A stretch of 64,000 bases of DNA from Neisseria perflava (GTDB lineage Bacteria > Pseudomonadota > Gammaproteobacteria > Burkholderiales > Neisseriaceae). The notes beneath the pieces were generated by a model that was not told where the DNA came from, searched no databases, and was given only the letters and a program-made list of their open reading frames with translations. How positions within the stretch are numbered: position 1 is the stretch's first letter; each line of letters opens with the position of its first letter. Positions 16,338 to 26,294 of the stretch are shown in pieces. Location of the stretch: assembly GCF_002863305.2 (NCBI RefSeq), contig NZ_CP136962.1, forward strand, positions 1,798,001 through 1,862,000, read 5' to 3'. The position numbers were made by a program, and so were the translations under genes.

Positions 16338-19300
16338 TTATTTAACCTCAAAAATCTTATTCGGCAGATGGATATTCTTCAGTTCCAACAATCCCAAAGG
16401 CCCTTTACCGGAATTAGTTCTCATATAGAATCTCATCAATTTGTCTTTCTCCAATGGGAATTCGACTAAATAAGTGCCGCTATCAATCGGTGTAACCCTA
16501 GATTTTTCAAGCATACGGATAAAACCGAAGCGACCACTAATTTCTTGAGTCTTACGCATACCTTCTGCCTCAGTTTCCCAAGAAATACGAAGACCGGCAT
16601 TGCTGACATCCCCAGGCCATTTGAATGTCTTCCACTCTGTTTGTTGGTTGAAATAATCTAAAGACTGACCGTCGATAATTAAATCATACTGAACAATACC
16701 TTGAGTAGATGTAGGTTTCAGTTCAAAGCTATAGCCACCCTCTCCGTTAACGAAGAAGTCTTCAGAAATAGCACTCAATTTATTCAATTGTTGCAGCAAT
16801 CCCGGATTAACCTTCAATTCACTTCCGGGTGCAACGATCCATTGATTACCTTGTTTGGTTAAAACACCTGCTAATTGGGTTGTGACAAACTGATTAAGTG
16901 CACCTTTGTTAACATCCAAATATTTTGCCAATACCGGAATCGAAACTTCGATTTCTGATCGAGCAAATGGATATCTGCCACCCAGTTCAGACTGCATAGG
17001 ATTGACAAAATTGCTTGCCCACAAATTATTGATGTCTTTTTGAGCAACACCGGCAATTGAATCCCATACGGAATTAAACGGCAATACAAAAACATTTCGT
17101 GCAAACGGCAACAATCTGTCACCCACACCGGCCTCAATCAAACGTGCGTACTGTATACCGTCGAGGAACTCATTATCACCACCGTTTAAAACACCTTGCA
17201 CGGCTGTTCTTGCCGCACCTCCGGTATCAGAGGATGCCGTCATTTGAATCAAACGCTGCTTCACAGTAGTTACACGTTCAAGGTAACGCTGCAGGCTCAA
17301 ATCACTCTTTGGATTAATTTGTGCATCAATCAATTGCAACAAAGTTTCAAATTCCGCTTCTAACGGCCCAGCCAGATAATCATTTACCTTATCTTCCAAA
17401 GCATTAATATTTTCAGTTTGAGAATTTAATACCGCATCCGCAACCTTACGCGAGCGAGTAGACAGTTGTCTTGCGGCTACACGTTTAGCTGCATCTGCAA
17501 CAGCAGGATTGACATCAACTTTCTTGCTATCCAGCTGACTGCTTTCTTTCACTGCATTAAATAGTGCCACCAATGGCGAACGTTGAGGATCCGCATAGAC
17601 GTGAAGCTGATTAACTGCATCCAAGCTGGTTGTTCTCGGTTGCCATGTAATGCTGTTCATCATGTTATACCAAGCGGTAGCATATTCCTTAAAGTAGCGT
17701 TCTTTCAGGCTATTGATTGCCGCTTCTGTTACCGAAGCTTGGTACACATTACCGCCCAATACCCAATCATTGCTCTTGCTGTCTTTAATTGCCTGCTCTA
17801 ATCCCGGCTTAATATATTTTTCCCAACCCTCAACCGTATATATACGCGGCAAAGGTTTTCCAACATTCCAAATACCTTTCAAATCCTTATTAAGCAATTT
17901 GTCTAAGGTAATGGTTTGCAACTTGGCATTCGTACCCTGAATAATGCGTTTATACAATTGCTCACTGCCTTGGTCACGATTGATCCAGTCTACCAAGACC
18001 TGACGGCTTCTTGATACCAATTCAGTTTGTTCAGGCTCTGCCAAATTATTTTTCTGTGACATACGCGACACAAAAAACTGTGCCAATGTTTGCGCATCTT
18101 TCGCCGCCACATTTTGTGTCGTCAACATCTGCGTCAACTTGGTTACTAAGAATTCCGCATCTTTTGTGCTTTTTGTTTTCTCAACATGAGACGTCAGCAT
18201 CAAATATGCTTTTAAATCTTGATAAGCACTATCCTGAAGTTCAAAGTCATCAGGAATCCTGCCTTCCAACATTACCAATTCATCTAACTTGTTCTCAAAG
18301 AATGCAGTAGCAGGACGGCTGATAACATCTTTTGCTAAATTATTATATTTACGGTAAGCAACAGCTAAGAGCTCTTGTCGATGTTCATACCCCAAAAACT
18401 TAACCGCATATTGCGAGAAGCTTCGACGAGACTCCAAATCTATAATATCTTGTTGCAATCGAATAAGTGTAGCTACTTTCTCAGCACGAGATTTTACTTT
18501 CTGTACGCTTTCAAAATCGGTCTTCAAACGGCTGATTTCTTGATAGCTGCTATATGCACTGACTGCAAATGCACCACCGACAAGCAAGGCAACTGCACTT
18601 AAGCCCAAATAAATTTTTTCCGTTTTAGAAAAACGCAGTTTCTTTCCGGAACCCAAAACAGATAAATCATTGAATGCACGGAAAATCAAATCTCCTGATT
18701 GTTCAGGTTGATTTGATTGAATAAAAGAAATACCTGCAACAGTATCCAGTTTTCCCAATCCCCGCTTTTCTGCAGCAATATAATCAGCCAAAGCCTGTGT
18801 TTGTGACGGCAGTTTGGCGGACAATTTCGCAATGGGTGTTTGTTCTAAATCTGCCTCAATCAATCGTGTACCCGCAGCTGCCAACCGATTAGCAAATTGA
18901 TCCAACTCTTTCATCAACTCTGCTGAAGATACTGTTGAACCATATTTCAAAGCATGACTGACTGCTGATGGCATTTCATTGGCATCATTTACAAAATGAA
19001 CTTGATTAATTGGAAGTTTCCAGCCAAGTTTTTTCATTAACTCAAGCAGTTGAGCGGCATTTTCCTGAACTGAAAACTCTCCTTGAAGCTCAACAATACC
19101 TTCTGCAGGACGTTTTCCCACACCCCTCAGATACTGCCAACCATTCGCAGGTTCCATTGCCTGAGCATCTATCCAAATCGCAGAAGCCGTTTCTACCCAA
19201 AGTTGCGGGCGAATATTAGGCAAAACTCTATCCAAGATCATTGGTTCTTGGGTTACAACGAAAATCCAAGGCTTACGATGTTTTTTATATTGTCTAGTCA

Positions 19301-19613
19301 ATAAGTAAATATGGCGTAGCTGCTCCCAACGTTCCGCTATACCAATCAGAGTTGAAGACTCTCCATTATCCCCACTTAAATCCTCAGGATTTAAATGTTT
19401 CAAACCGGAGTATTTATCGGAGCTCCTAGCCCAAAAAAATCTCGTAATCAAAGGGGTAAGGAGTATCAATGAGATCACAATTGATACACATGCCCAGACC
19501 ACAATTTTTGCAATAGTCGACGTAATGCCAAGATTTTGGCCAAAAAAGTATAATAGGATTGCGCTGATGGCACTTCCAATAAAGATGATTACCCCTGTTG
19601 TAATAGGCTTCAT
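16338..19613 (-). CDS. tssM: TssM (IcmF), inner-membrane T6SS protein without a Walker A motif
   Basis: 1,091 residues. Two N-terminal membrane helices (~residues 5-58), a cytoplasmic domain, a third helix near 336-356 (IYLGLSAVALLVGGAFAVSA) and a large periplasmic IcmF domain ending in a beta-rich TssJ-binding part. TssM links the inner membrane to TssJ and forms the trans-envelope channel with TssL. Where other TssM proteins have a G-x-x-G-x-G-K-[ST] loop after P-W-[YF], this one reads PWIFVVTQEPMILDRVL, so the NTPase site is degenerate. First gene of the minus-strand operon, behind a good promoter. Confidence 0.93.
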   Translation of the reverse strand: MKPITTGVIIFIGSAISAILLYFFGQNLGITSTIAKIVVWACVSIVISLILLTPLITRFFWARSSDKYSGLKHLNPEDLSGDNGESSTLIGIAERWEQLRHIYLLTRQYKKHRKPWIFVVTQEPMILDRVLPNIRPQLWVETASAIWIDAQAMEPANGWQYLRGVGKRPAEGIVELQGEFSVQENAAQLLELMKKLGWKLPINQVHFVNDANEMPSAVSHALKYGSTVSSAELMKELDQFANRLAAAGTRLIEADLEQTPIAKLSAKLPSQTQALADYIAAEKRGLGKLDTVAGISFIQSNQPEQSGDLIFRAFNDLSVLGSGKKLRFSKTEKIYLGLSAVALLVGGAFAVSAYSSYQEISRLKTDFESVQKVKSRAEKVATLIRLQQDIIDLESRRSFSQYAVKFLGYEHRQELLAVAYRKYNNLAKDVISRPATAFFENKLDELVMLEGRIPDDFELQDSAYQDLKAYLMLTSHVEKTKSTKDAEFLVTKLTQMLTTQNVAAKDAQTLAQFFVSRMSQKNNLAEPEQTELVSRSRQVLVDWINRDQGSEQLYKRIIQGTNAKLQTITLDKLLNKDLKGIWNVGKPLPRIYTVEGWEKYIKPGLEQAIKDSKSNDWVLGGNVYQASVTEAAINSLKERYFKEYATAWYNMMNSITWQPRTTSLDAVNQLHVYADPQRSPLVALFNAVKESSQLDSKKVDVNPAVADAAKRVAARQLSTRSRKVADAVLNSQTENINALEDKVNDYLAGPLEAEFETLLQLIDAQINPKSDLSLQRYLERVTTVKQRLIQMTASSDTGGAARTAVQGVLNGGDNEFLDGIQYARLIEAGVGDRLLPFARNVFVLPFNSVWDSIAGVAQKDINNLWASNFVNPMQSELGGRYPFARSEIEVSIPVLAKYLDVNKGALNQFVTTQLAGVLTKQGNQWIVAPGSELKVNPGLLQQLNKLSAISEDFFVNGEGGYSFELKPTSTQGIVQYDLIIDGQSLDYFNQQTEWKTFKWPGDVSNAGLRISWETEAEGMRKTQEISGRFGFIRMLEKSRVTPIDSGTYLVEFPLEKDKLMRFYMRTNSGKGPLGLLELKNIHLPNKIFEVK

Positions 19614-20027
19614 AGTAGAGTTTTCTCGAAAAAGATAAGGGATGGATTATAATAGGATATTTCCTCTCCGTCATTATTACATATAAATCTTATTTGAATA
19701 AATATTCATTTAACCCAATATTTATCATCACCTTTCGATGTTGCTTCAGCCTCTGACTCATAAAAACTATTCGCTAGTCGCACATACAATCAACCAAACC
19801 AACACCCCTCCGAAACTATCAAAGTTATATTCAAAATTTGATATTTTCTCCTCATACCATATAGATGCAGAAAATAACCGTGTTGTTTACACAACAGATT
19901 TAGGAAACAAACCCTATCTGGCTATACCTTATACCGTATTTTTTCCGACGGCCTTTATCCCCCAAAAGATAGCCAGTCTACCACCTTTGCTATATCATTC
20001 AACTATACAGAAACCAAGGAAAACACC
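19614..20027. other. Intergenic region upstream of tssM
   Basis: A 414-bp divergent spacer. The left part holds the tssM promoter. A plus-strand frame at 19738-20091 has no ribosome site, no coding bias and no family, and overlaps the next gene, so it was not accepted. A degenerate DUS (TTTTCCGACGGCCTTT) lies near 19938. Confidence 0.5.
19646..19674 (-). promoter_or_regulatory. Predicted promoter of the T6SS operon
   Basis: On the minus strand: ATGACG (19674-19669), a 17-bp spacer and a perfect TATAAT (19651-19646), about 33 bases before the tssM ATG. This gives a 5' leader of roughly 25 nt. Confidence 0.7.
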
Positions 20028-20390
20028 ATGTACGAAGTCAACCGCAGCGTCTTCCTGCTTATCCCCCTCGATCCTTTTTGGAACTGGCTGAAATCCCTGC
20101 CCGGCAATCACCTAGATGGCCTGACACTTGAAGATATCCAAGCCGATGCCAATTCCTACCTCGTTCGCCCATGTGAAACCGCCGACGAAGTATGGGACGA
20201 AATCGAAGCGCGTTTTGAAGATATTTTTGCTGCCGAATTGGCCGACTGGTGCGAAGACGAAAGCGAATGGCCTGATTTGGACGCCGACATTTTCAACGAA
20301 TGGTTCGACATCCAACTCTCCACCGTGATTACTGACCTCGAACACGAACCAATCGCACGCGAAGAGTTCCAACCCATCAATCTCAACTGA
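20028..20390 (+). CDS. Acidic conserved hypothetical protein
   Basis: 120 residues, strongly acidic (many Asp/Glu, Trp-rich segments such as FWNWLKSLPG, DWCEDESEWPDL, NEWFDIQLS). No signal peptide or membrane segment. AAGGAAAAC lies at ribosome-site distance from the ATG. Its TGA overlaps the next ATG by one base (TGATG), so it is translationally coupled to the thioesterase gene. I recognise no domain; the sequence looks like a well-kept neisserial cytoplasmic protein. Confidence 0.7.
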   Translation: MYEVNRSVFLLIPLDPFWNWLKSLPGNHLDGLTLEDIQADANSYLVRPCETADEVWDEIEARFEDIFAAELADWCEDESEWPDLDADIFNEWFDIQLSTVITDLEHEPIAREEFQPINLN

Positions 20391-20773
20391 TGAAACTGAC
20401 CGTCCGCAACTACCATCTCGACGGCTACGGCCACGTCAACAATGCGCGCTATCTTGAATTTCTCGAAGAAGCGCGCTGGACGTTTTTTCAAGAGCATGAC
20501 CTTCTGTCCGAACTCAAAGGCATCATGCTCGTTGTTGCACGCGTTGACATCCGCTATCGCCGCCCGTCGCTTGAAGGCGATGTTTTAACTTTTACAGGCC
20601 GTCTGAAAGATATCGGCACACGCCACATCATCCTCAGCCAAACCGCGACCCTGCCCAACGGCAAAGCCGCCATCGAAGCCGAAGTTACCCTTATGCCCGT
20701 CAGCAGCGAAAGCGGTCGCAGCATCAGCGTTCCCCAAACCTTAGCACACGCAATTCAAAACCTCGAATCATGA
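20390..20773 (+). CDS. Hot-dog-fold acyl-CoA thioesterase (YbgC/4HBT type)
   Basis: 127 residues, one hot-dog domain. The motif YHLDGYGHVNNARYLEFLEEAR (residues ~7-28) is the 4HBT active-site segment with the catalytic acid in D-x-x-G-H-V-N-N. VVARVDIRYRRP and the TGRLKDIG strand follow. It probably hydrolyses acyl-CoA or acyl-ACP thioesters in the cytoplasm; the chain length is unknown. It is coupled by overlap to genes on both sides (TGATG upstream, ATGA downstream). Confidence 0.85.
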   Translation: MKLTVRNYHLDGYGHVNNARYLEFLEEARWTFFQEHDLLSELKGIMLVVARVDIRYRRPSLEGDVLTFTGRLKDIGTRHIILSQTATLPNGKAAIEAEVTLMPVSSESGRSISVPQTLAHAIQNLES

Positions 20774-21258
20774 AAAAAATACTCACACTCCTTGTCATTG
20801 CCACGATTGGCGCGCTTCTTACCTTCGTCCTTATCCCCAGCAACAAAGCCGCCCCTGATTTCGCCCTGCCCGACCTGCAAGGCAAAACTATTACCAATGC
20901 CGATTTGAAAGACAAAGTTACCCTCATTAACTTCTGGTTTCCCTCCTGCCCCGGCTGCGTTAGCGAGATGCCTAAAATCATCAAAACCGCCCAAGATTAT
21001 CAAGGCAAAAATTTCCAAGTCCTCGGCATTGCCCAGCCCATCGACCCTATTGAGAGCGTCCATCAGTACGTCAAAGAATACGGCCTTCCCTTCACCGTCA
21101 TGTACGATGCCGACAAAACTGCCGCAAAAGCCTTTGGCACACAGGTTTACCCGACTTCTGTCCTGATTGACAAAAACGGTAACATCCTCAAAACCTACGT
21201 TGGCGAACCCAATTTCACCCAACTCTATCAAGAAATCGACCAAGCCCTCGCCCAATAA
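20770..21258 (+). CDS. TlpA-like membrane-anchored thioredoxin
   Basis: 162 residues: an N-terminal membrane anchor or signal (residues ~4-24), then a thioredoxin fold of the TlpA/ResA/AhpC-TSA group. Redox motif CPGC lies in NFWFPSCPGCVSEMP (Cys60 and Cys63); the cis-proline loop is VYPTSVLID. It would reduce disulfides on the periplasmic side, as in cytochrome c maturation or oxidative-damage repair; the partner is not visible. An inverted DUS pair follows the stop. Confidence 0.88.
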   Translation: MKKILTLLVIATIGALLTFVLIPSNKAAPDFALPDLQGKTITNADLKDKVTLINFWFPSCPGCVSEMPKIIKTAQDYQGKNFQVLGIAQPIDPIESVHQYVKEYGLPFTVMYDADKTAAKAFGTQVYPTSVLIDKNGNILKTYVGEPNFTQLYQEIDQALAQ

Positions 21259-21263
21259 ATCCA

Positions 21264-21294
21264 AGGCCGTCTGAAACCATATTTCAGACGGCCT
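21264..21294. terminator. Inverted DUS-pair terminator
   Basis: AGGCCGTCTGAAA (21264-21276) and TTTCAGACGGCCT (21282-21294), 13-bp stem with a 5-nt loop, behind the thioredoxin gene. Confidence 0.8.
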
Positions 21295-21311
21295 AAAACC
21301 GAAATATCCTT

Positions 21312-21317
21312 TATAAT
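21312..21317 (+). promoter_or_regulatory. Candidate -10 element for obg
   Basis: A perfect TATAAT lies 85 bases before the obg start, just behind the DUS hairpin. No good -35 is visible because the hairpin occupies that position. A mucosa-type DUS variant (AGGTCGTCTGAA) lies at 21364-21375 in the leader. Confidence 0.4.
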
Positions 21318-21392
21318 AAGCAACATTTTATCCGTTCAGACACCAAACTCCTCTATCAACAAAGGTCGTCTGAAACAACCGAATACCCATAA

Positions 21393-22541
<1,149 letters not shown>

Positions 22542-22549
22542 ACGGGATA

Positions 22550-22593
22550 AAAGGTCGTCTAAAAAATTTGTTATTGTGTTTCAGACGACCTTT
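22550..22593. terminator. Variant DUS-pair terminator behind obg
   Basis: AAAGGTCGTCT (22550-22560) pairs with AGACGACCTTT (22583-22593), followed by more T's. This is the AGGTCGTCTGAA DUS variant (one base from AG-DUS), unlike the pairs elsewhere in the window. Confidence 0.75.
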
Positions 22594-22610
22594 TTTAACA
22601 AAGGAATCAT

Positions 22611-22778
22611 ATGTGTATCCAAAACCATATTGAGCAAAAGCGCGAATATGAAGAGCTTGCCGCTTCGGTGACACGCGGGCGCGAAGACATCGCTGCAGGG
22701 CGTGTGGTTTCGCATGAAGAAGCCATCAGTCGCGTGTGGCGGATATTGGCTAATGAGAAAAACAGTAGTGGAAATTAA
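22611..22778 (+). CDS. Small antitoxin-like protein
   Basis: 55 residues, ATG 22611 to TAA 22776-22778, with AAGGAATC as ribosome site. The sequence contains RGREDIAAGRVVSHEEAISR, which resembles the C-terminal part of ParD/CopG- or Phd-like antitoxins (R-G-x-x-D-I-x-A-G-R-V-V-S-H-E-E). Such proteins bind a RelE/ParE toxin and repress their own operon, but no toxin gene follows; the next gene is an unrelated AT-rich membrane protein. Either a solitary antitoxin or a relic. Its composition is like the core genome. Confidence 0.6.
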   Translation: MCIQNHIEQKREYEELAASVTRGREDIAAGRVVSHEEAISRVWRILANEKNSSGN

Positions 22779-22822
22779 TTAAGAAGTTTCTAATTTATTA
22801 AAACATTTTCAAATAAAATTAA

Positions 22823-23584
22823 ATGGATAAAAAATATTTAGATCTAATACAGCATATTGCGCCATCCATCGCTTCTTTTTTAAGTACCTTACTATGGGTT
22901 TTGCTTTGGGGAGGATGTGTTTTTTATTTCAGAGAACAAATTAAAGATATTCTTTTTGTAATAAAAGAAAAATTTTCTAATGCAGAAAGTGTAAAAATTT
23001 TAAATTTTCTTGAATTTCAGATAGCCAAAGAGAAAAAGATAGGTGAGAAAGTAGAAGAATTTATCAAAGAAGAACAACTTGTCGAAGAACAAAAGCATAT
23101 AAAAGCACAATCCGGTGATAAAAAAGAAAAATACCCTTCCAATCATGAACTTCAACAAGAAGACAGGCAAGCTACTCGTTTAAAATATTTAGAAAGTGAA
23201 AAACTTGCTATTTTGGCGTTGCAAAATAAATATAAGGTAACCATCAATACAGGGCAACGAGTTAATGGTTTTCTTTTTGATGGTTTTTTTGAAACTGATA
23301 CTGCTTTTCATATTGTAGAGATAAAATATTTAAGAAATTTTTTAAGAACTAAGGAATGGCTTATTGAAACAATTTCTAAAATAAAAAGTAGTATTATTTA
23401 TCTTGACAAGGATAATGTAGAATTAATTATTGTGTTAATAGTGGATGTTATACATTCAGAAGCAGAAAAAATTAGCATTAAAAATATAATTGATAATGGC
23501 AAGTATGAAAATATAGAAAACAAAAAATTTTCCTTAAAGATTGAATGTTATTCATTTAGTGAGCTTAAGAGCTTATATTCCTAA
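22823..23584 (+). CDS. Membrane-anchored protein with a PD-(D/E)xK-like nuclease signature
   Basis: 253 residues, AT-rich. One membrane helix (residues ~15-36), a charged coiled-coil-like segment (~40-130), then a C-terminal domain. There, NGFLFDGFFETDTAFHIVEIKY (~residues 149-170) fits strand-D-x(n)-strand-E-x-K: Asp near 154, then E and K in VEIKY, as in restriction-endonuclease-like folds. A later strand (VELIIVLIVDVI) fits the same core. No ribosome site stands out. The anchoring could place the nuclease domain at the inner membrane, in the style of defence effectors. Function is inference; no partner gene is next to it except the small antitoxin-like gene upstream. Confidence 0.6.
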   Translation: MDKKYLDLIQHIAPSIASFLSTLLWVLLWGGCVFYFREQIKDILFVIKEKFSNAESVKILNFLEFQIAKEKKIGEKVEEFIKEEQLVEEQKHIKAQSGDKKEKYPSNHELQQEDRQATRLKYLESEKLAILALQNKYKVTINTGQRVNGFLFDGFFETDTAFHIVEIKYLRNFLRTKEWLIETISKIKSSIIYLDKDNVELIIVLIVDVIHSEAEKISIKNIIDNGKYENIENKKFSLKIECYSFSELKSLYS

Positions 23585-23615
23585 TTTAATTTAGACTAAT
23601 TTAGACTTAAATCCC

Positions 23616-25037
23616 ATGCTAAACCTCTACAACACCCTTACCCGTCAAAAAGAACCCTTCACCCCCATCGACCCTAAAAACGTGCGTATGTACGTTTGCG
23701 GCATGACTGTTTACGACTATTGCCACTTGGGCCATGCTCGTGTGATGGTTGTATTCGACATGATTGCCCGCTGGTTGCGCGAGTGCGGCTATCCACTCAC
23801 TTATGTGCGCAATATCACCGACATCGACGACAAAATCATCGCCCGTGCGGCTGAAAACGGCGAAACCATCGGCGAGCTGACCGCGCGTTTCATTCAGGCT
23901 ATGCACGAAGATGCCGATGCTTTGGGCGTATTGCGTCCCGACATCGAGCCAAAGGCGACCGAAAACATTCCGCAAATGATTGCCATGATTGAAACCCTGA
24001 TTCAAAACGGCAAGGCATACCCTGCCGCAAATGGCGATGTTTACTACGCCGTGCGCGAGTTTTCGGCTTACGGACAATTATCGGGCAAATCGTTGGATGA
24101 CCTGCGCGCAGGCGAGCGCGTGGAAGTGGACGGTTTCAAACGCGATCCGCTTGATTTTGTGTTGTGGAAAGCGGCCAAAGCAGGCGAGCCGGCATGGGAA
24201 AGCCCGTGGGGCAATGGTCGTCCGGGTTGGCACATTGAATGCTCTGCCATGAGTGAAAACCTGTTCGGCGACACCTTCGATATCCACGGTGGCGGTGCGG
24301 ATTTGCAGTTCCCACACCATGAAAACGAAATCGCCCAAAGCGTCGGCGCAAGCGGTCATACTTGCGGCCACGACCACGCGCAAACCCACCACGGTCAAAG
24401 CATCGCCAGCCACGTCAAATACTGGCTGCACAACGGCTTCATCCGTGTGGACGGCGAGAAAATGTCCAAATCGTTGGGCAACTTCTTCACCATCCGCGAA
24501 GTGTTGAAACAATACGACCCTGAAGTCGTGCGTTTCTTCATCCTGCGCGCCCACTACCGCAGCCCGTTGAACTACTCCGACGCGCATTTGGACGACGCAA
24601 AAGGCGCGCTGACCCGTCTGTACACCACGTTGAAAAACACACCAGCGGCTGAGTTTGATTTATCTGAAAACGCCAATGACTACACCCGCCGCTTCTACGC
24701 CGCCATGAATGACGATTTCGGTACGGTCGAAGCGGTTGCCGTGTTGTTTGAGCTGGCAGGCGAAGTGAACAAAACCAATGATACGCACCTCGCCGGCTGC
24801 CTGAAATCCTTGGGCGGCATCATCGGTCTGTTGCAACGCGATCCGATTGAATTTCTGCAAGGCGGTGCTGTTTCAGACGGCCTGTCCAACGAGGAAATCG
24901 ACGATTTGATCGCCCGCCGCAAACAGGCGCGCGCGGACAAAAACTGGGCGGAATCCGACCGCATCCGCGACCTTCTGAACGAACACAAAATCATTCTGGA
25001 AGACAACGCCGGCGGTACGACTTGGCGCCGCGGTTGA
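23616..25037 (+). CDS. cysS: Cysteinyl-tRNA synthetase
   Basis: 473 residues, normal length for CysRS. Class I signatures: HLGH in [16 protein letters not shown] (~residues 32-47), KMSKS in [11 protein letters not shown] (~279-289). Zinc ligands are expected at the Cys before MTVYD, the Cys in WHIECSAMS, and the His/Glu of [10 protein letters not shown]. It charges tRNA-Cys. Compared with E. coli there is a ~12-residue insert rich in His ([15 protein letters not shown]) after the Zn site. Monocistronic, closed by a DUS hairpin. Confidence 0.97.
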   Translation: MLNLYNTLTRQKEPFTPIDPKNVRMYVCGMTVYDYCHLGHARVMVVFDMIARWLRECGYPLTYVRNITDIDDKIIARAAENGETIGELTARFIQAMHEDADALGVLRPDIEPKATENIPQMIAMIETLIQNGKAYPAANGDVYYAVREFSAYGQLSGKSLDDLRAGERVEVDGFKRDPLDFVLWKAAKAGEPAWESPWGNGRPGWHIECSAMSENLFGDTFDIHGGGADLQFPHHENEIAQSVGASGHTCGHDHAQTHHGQSIASHVKYWLHNGFIRVDGEKMSKSLGNFFTIREVLKQYDPEVVRFFILRAHYRSPLNYSDAHLDDAKGALTRLYTTLKNTPAAEFDLSENANDYTRRFYAAMNDDFGTVEAVAVLFELAGEVNKTNDTHLAGCLKSLGGIIGLLQRDPIEFLQGGAVSDGLSNEEIDDLIARRKQARADKNWAESDRIRDLLNEHKIILEDNAGGTTWRRG

Positions 25038-25052
25038 TTTCATGGCATAGAT

Positions 25053-25089
25053 AAAAGGCCGTCTGAAACTGTTTTTCAGACGGCCTTTT
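25053..25089. terminator. Inverted DUS-pair terminator
   Basis: AAAAGGCCGTCTGAAA (25053-25068) pairs with TTTCAGACGGCCTTTT (25074-25089), 16-bp stem with a 5-nt loop and T-tail, behind cysS. Confidence 0.88.
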
Positions 25090-25150
25090 TAATTTTGGTA
25101 TTTCAAAAAGTGCGCAAACATCGCGCCCTTTGTTTAAAACATTACTTCAT

Positions 25151-25756
25151 TTATGCGCCAAATACTTTCAGACGGCCTTCGATTGGTTGGAAGGCTTTTT
25201 CACCGGCTGAAGCCGCGATACCGCCAATCACCATTTGCGCACGCAACAACCAGCTTTCCGGCAGATTCCATTCTTTGGCAATGGCCGCATCAGGCAGCGG
25301 ATTGTAGTGTTGCAGATTAGCGCCGATACCGGCAGCCGCCAATGTTGTCCACACAGCATATTGAACCATGGCATTTGCCTGATCCGCCCAGATCGGGAAG
25401 TTGGCCGCATAAGATGGGAATTGCTCTTGCAAGCCTTTGACAATATCTTGATCTTCAAAGAACAAAACTGTCGCCGCGCCTGCTTTAAACAAGTTCAGTT
25501 TTTGTGCAGTGGCTTCAAACTGCTCGGCAGGAACAACCGCACGCAACGCTTCTTCAACAAAATGCCACACTTTGGCATGTTCTTTGCCAAACAATACGAC
25601 CACTCGGGCAGATTGCGAATTGAAAGAAGACGGCGTATGCAAAACGGCGTGTTTGATAATTTTGGTTACTTCCTCATTGGACAGAGGCAGGGTGTTGTTC
25701 AATGCATAGATAGAACGACGGGTTTCAGCAGCTTGTTGCAAAACAGAATAAGTCAT
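25151..25756 (-). CDS. Nitroreductase-family flavoprotein
   Basis: 201 residues. The family pattern is clear: RRSIYAL near the start (FMN phosphate contact), HTPSSFNSQSARVVVLFG, and the C-terminal GIGANLQHYNPLPD and AQMVIGGIAA segments. It belongs to the short nitroreductase-like oxidoreductases that reduce quinones or nitro compounds with NAD(P)H and FMN. It is second in a two-gene operon behind a DoxX gene (15-base gap) and divergent from a LysR regulator, which probably controls it in response to electrophile or redox stress. Confidence 0.88.
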   Translation of the reverse strand: MTYSVLQQAAETRRSIYALNNTLPLSNEEVTKIIKHAVLHTPSSFNSQSARVVVLFGKEHAKVWHFVEEALRAVVPAEQFEATAQKLNLFKAGAATVLFFEDQDIVKGLQEQFPSYAANFPIWADQANAMVQYAVWTTLAAAGIGANLQHYNPLPDAAIAKEWNLPESWLLRAQMVIGGIAASAGEKAFQPIEGRLKVFGA

Positions 25757-25771
25757 GATCTTTTCCTTAAA

Positions 25772-26167
25772 TTAATCTTTATCTTTACCAAAAACGTTAT
25801 CCACAGCCCACGCTCCGCCACCGGCTACTGCCAGATACAAAAACACGAAGCAGAACAAAACGGCAGATTCACCCTGGTTGGCCAATGGGAACAAAACATC
25901 ACCAGAAGACGCGTGGGCCATAAAGTAGGCGACTGCCATCTGACCTGACAAAACAAACGCAGCCGGACGCGTAAACAGGCCCAATATCAATAAGATACCG
26001 CCGACAATTTCCAAAATACCGGCCACCAGCATCAAGCCTTCGGGCGCGCCGCCCATGGACATTGGGAAACTGAAAAACTTGGCCGTACCATGCAGCAAAA
26101 ACAGATACGCCGTAACAATGCGCAAGACGGACAATACAACAGGTTGGAATGATTTGAGGGCTGACAT
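25772..26167 (-). CDS. DoxX-family membrane protein
   Basis: 131 residues with four membrane helices. DoxX pattern: LRIVTAYLFLLHGTAKFF (R and H-G-x-x-K), the GLMLVAGILEIVGGILLILGLFTRPAA block and MAVAYFMAH. DoxX proteins act with redox enzymes or detoxification systems at the inner membrane; here it pairs with the nitroreductase on one transcript. The start ATG at 26167 follows AAGGATT. Confidence 0.88.
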   Translation of the reverse strand: MSALKSFQPVVLSVLRIVTAYLFLLHGTAKFFSFPMSMGGAPEGLMLVAGILEIVGGILLILGLFTRPAAFVLSGQMAVAYFMAHASSGDVLFPLANQGESAVLFCFVFLYLAVAGGGAWAVDNVFGKDKD

Positions 26168-26294
26168 CTTAATAATCCTTATTTTAATGGCTACCTGAAG
26201 AGGTAAGGAGCAATTTCAATAAGTGCAGTATAGATAATTCCCAGTAAGAGATATATACTCGAATTATTGATACAACGTTTCCTAATAAGAAATT
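26168..26294. promoter_or_regulatory. Divergent control region with a LysR-type inverted repeat
   Basis: 127 bp between the divergent doxX and lysR-type genes. ATAATTC (26234-26240) and GAATTAT (26261-26267) form an inverted repeat about 27 bp centre to centre. This placement would fit binding by the LysR-family product, but the binding site is a guess. Confidence 0.45.

Noticed and set aside
19738..20091. 117-codon plus-strand frame upstream of the acidic hypothetical gene
   Set aside because: No ribosome site, no recognisable domain, uneven composition, and a 64-base overlap with a much better gene start at 20028.
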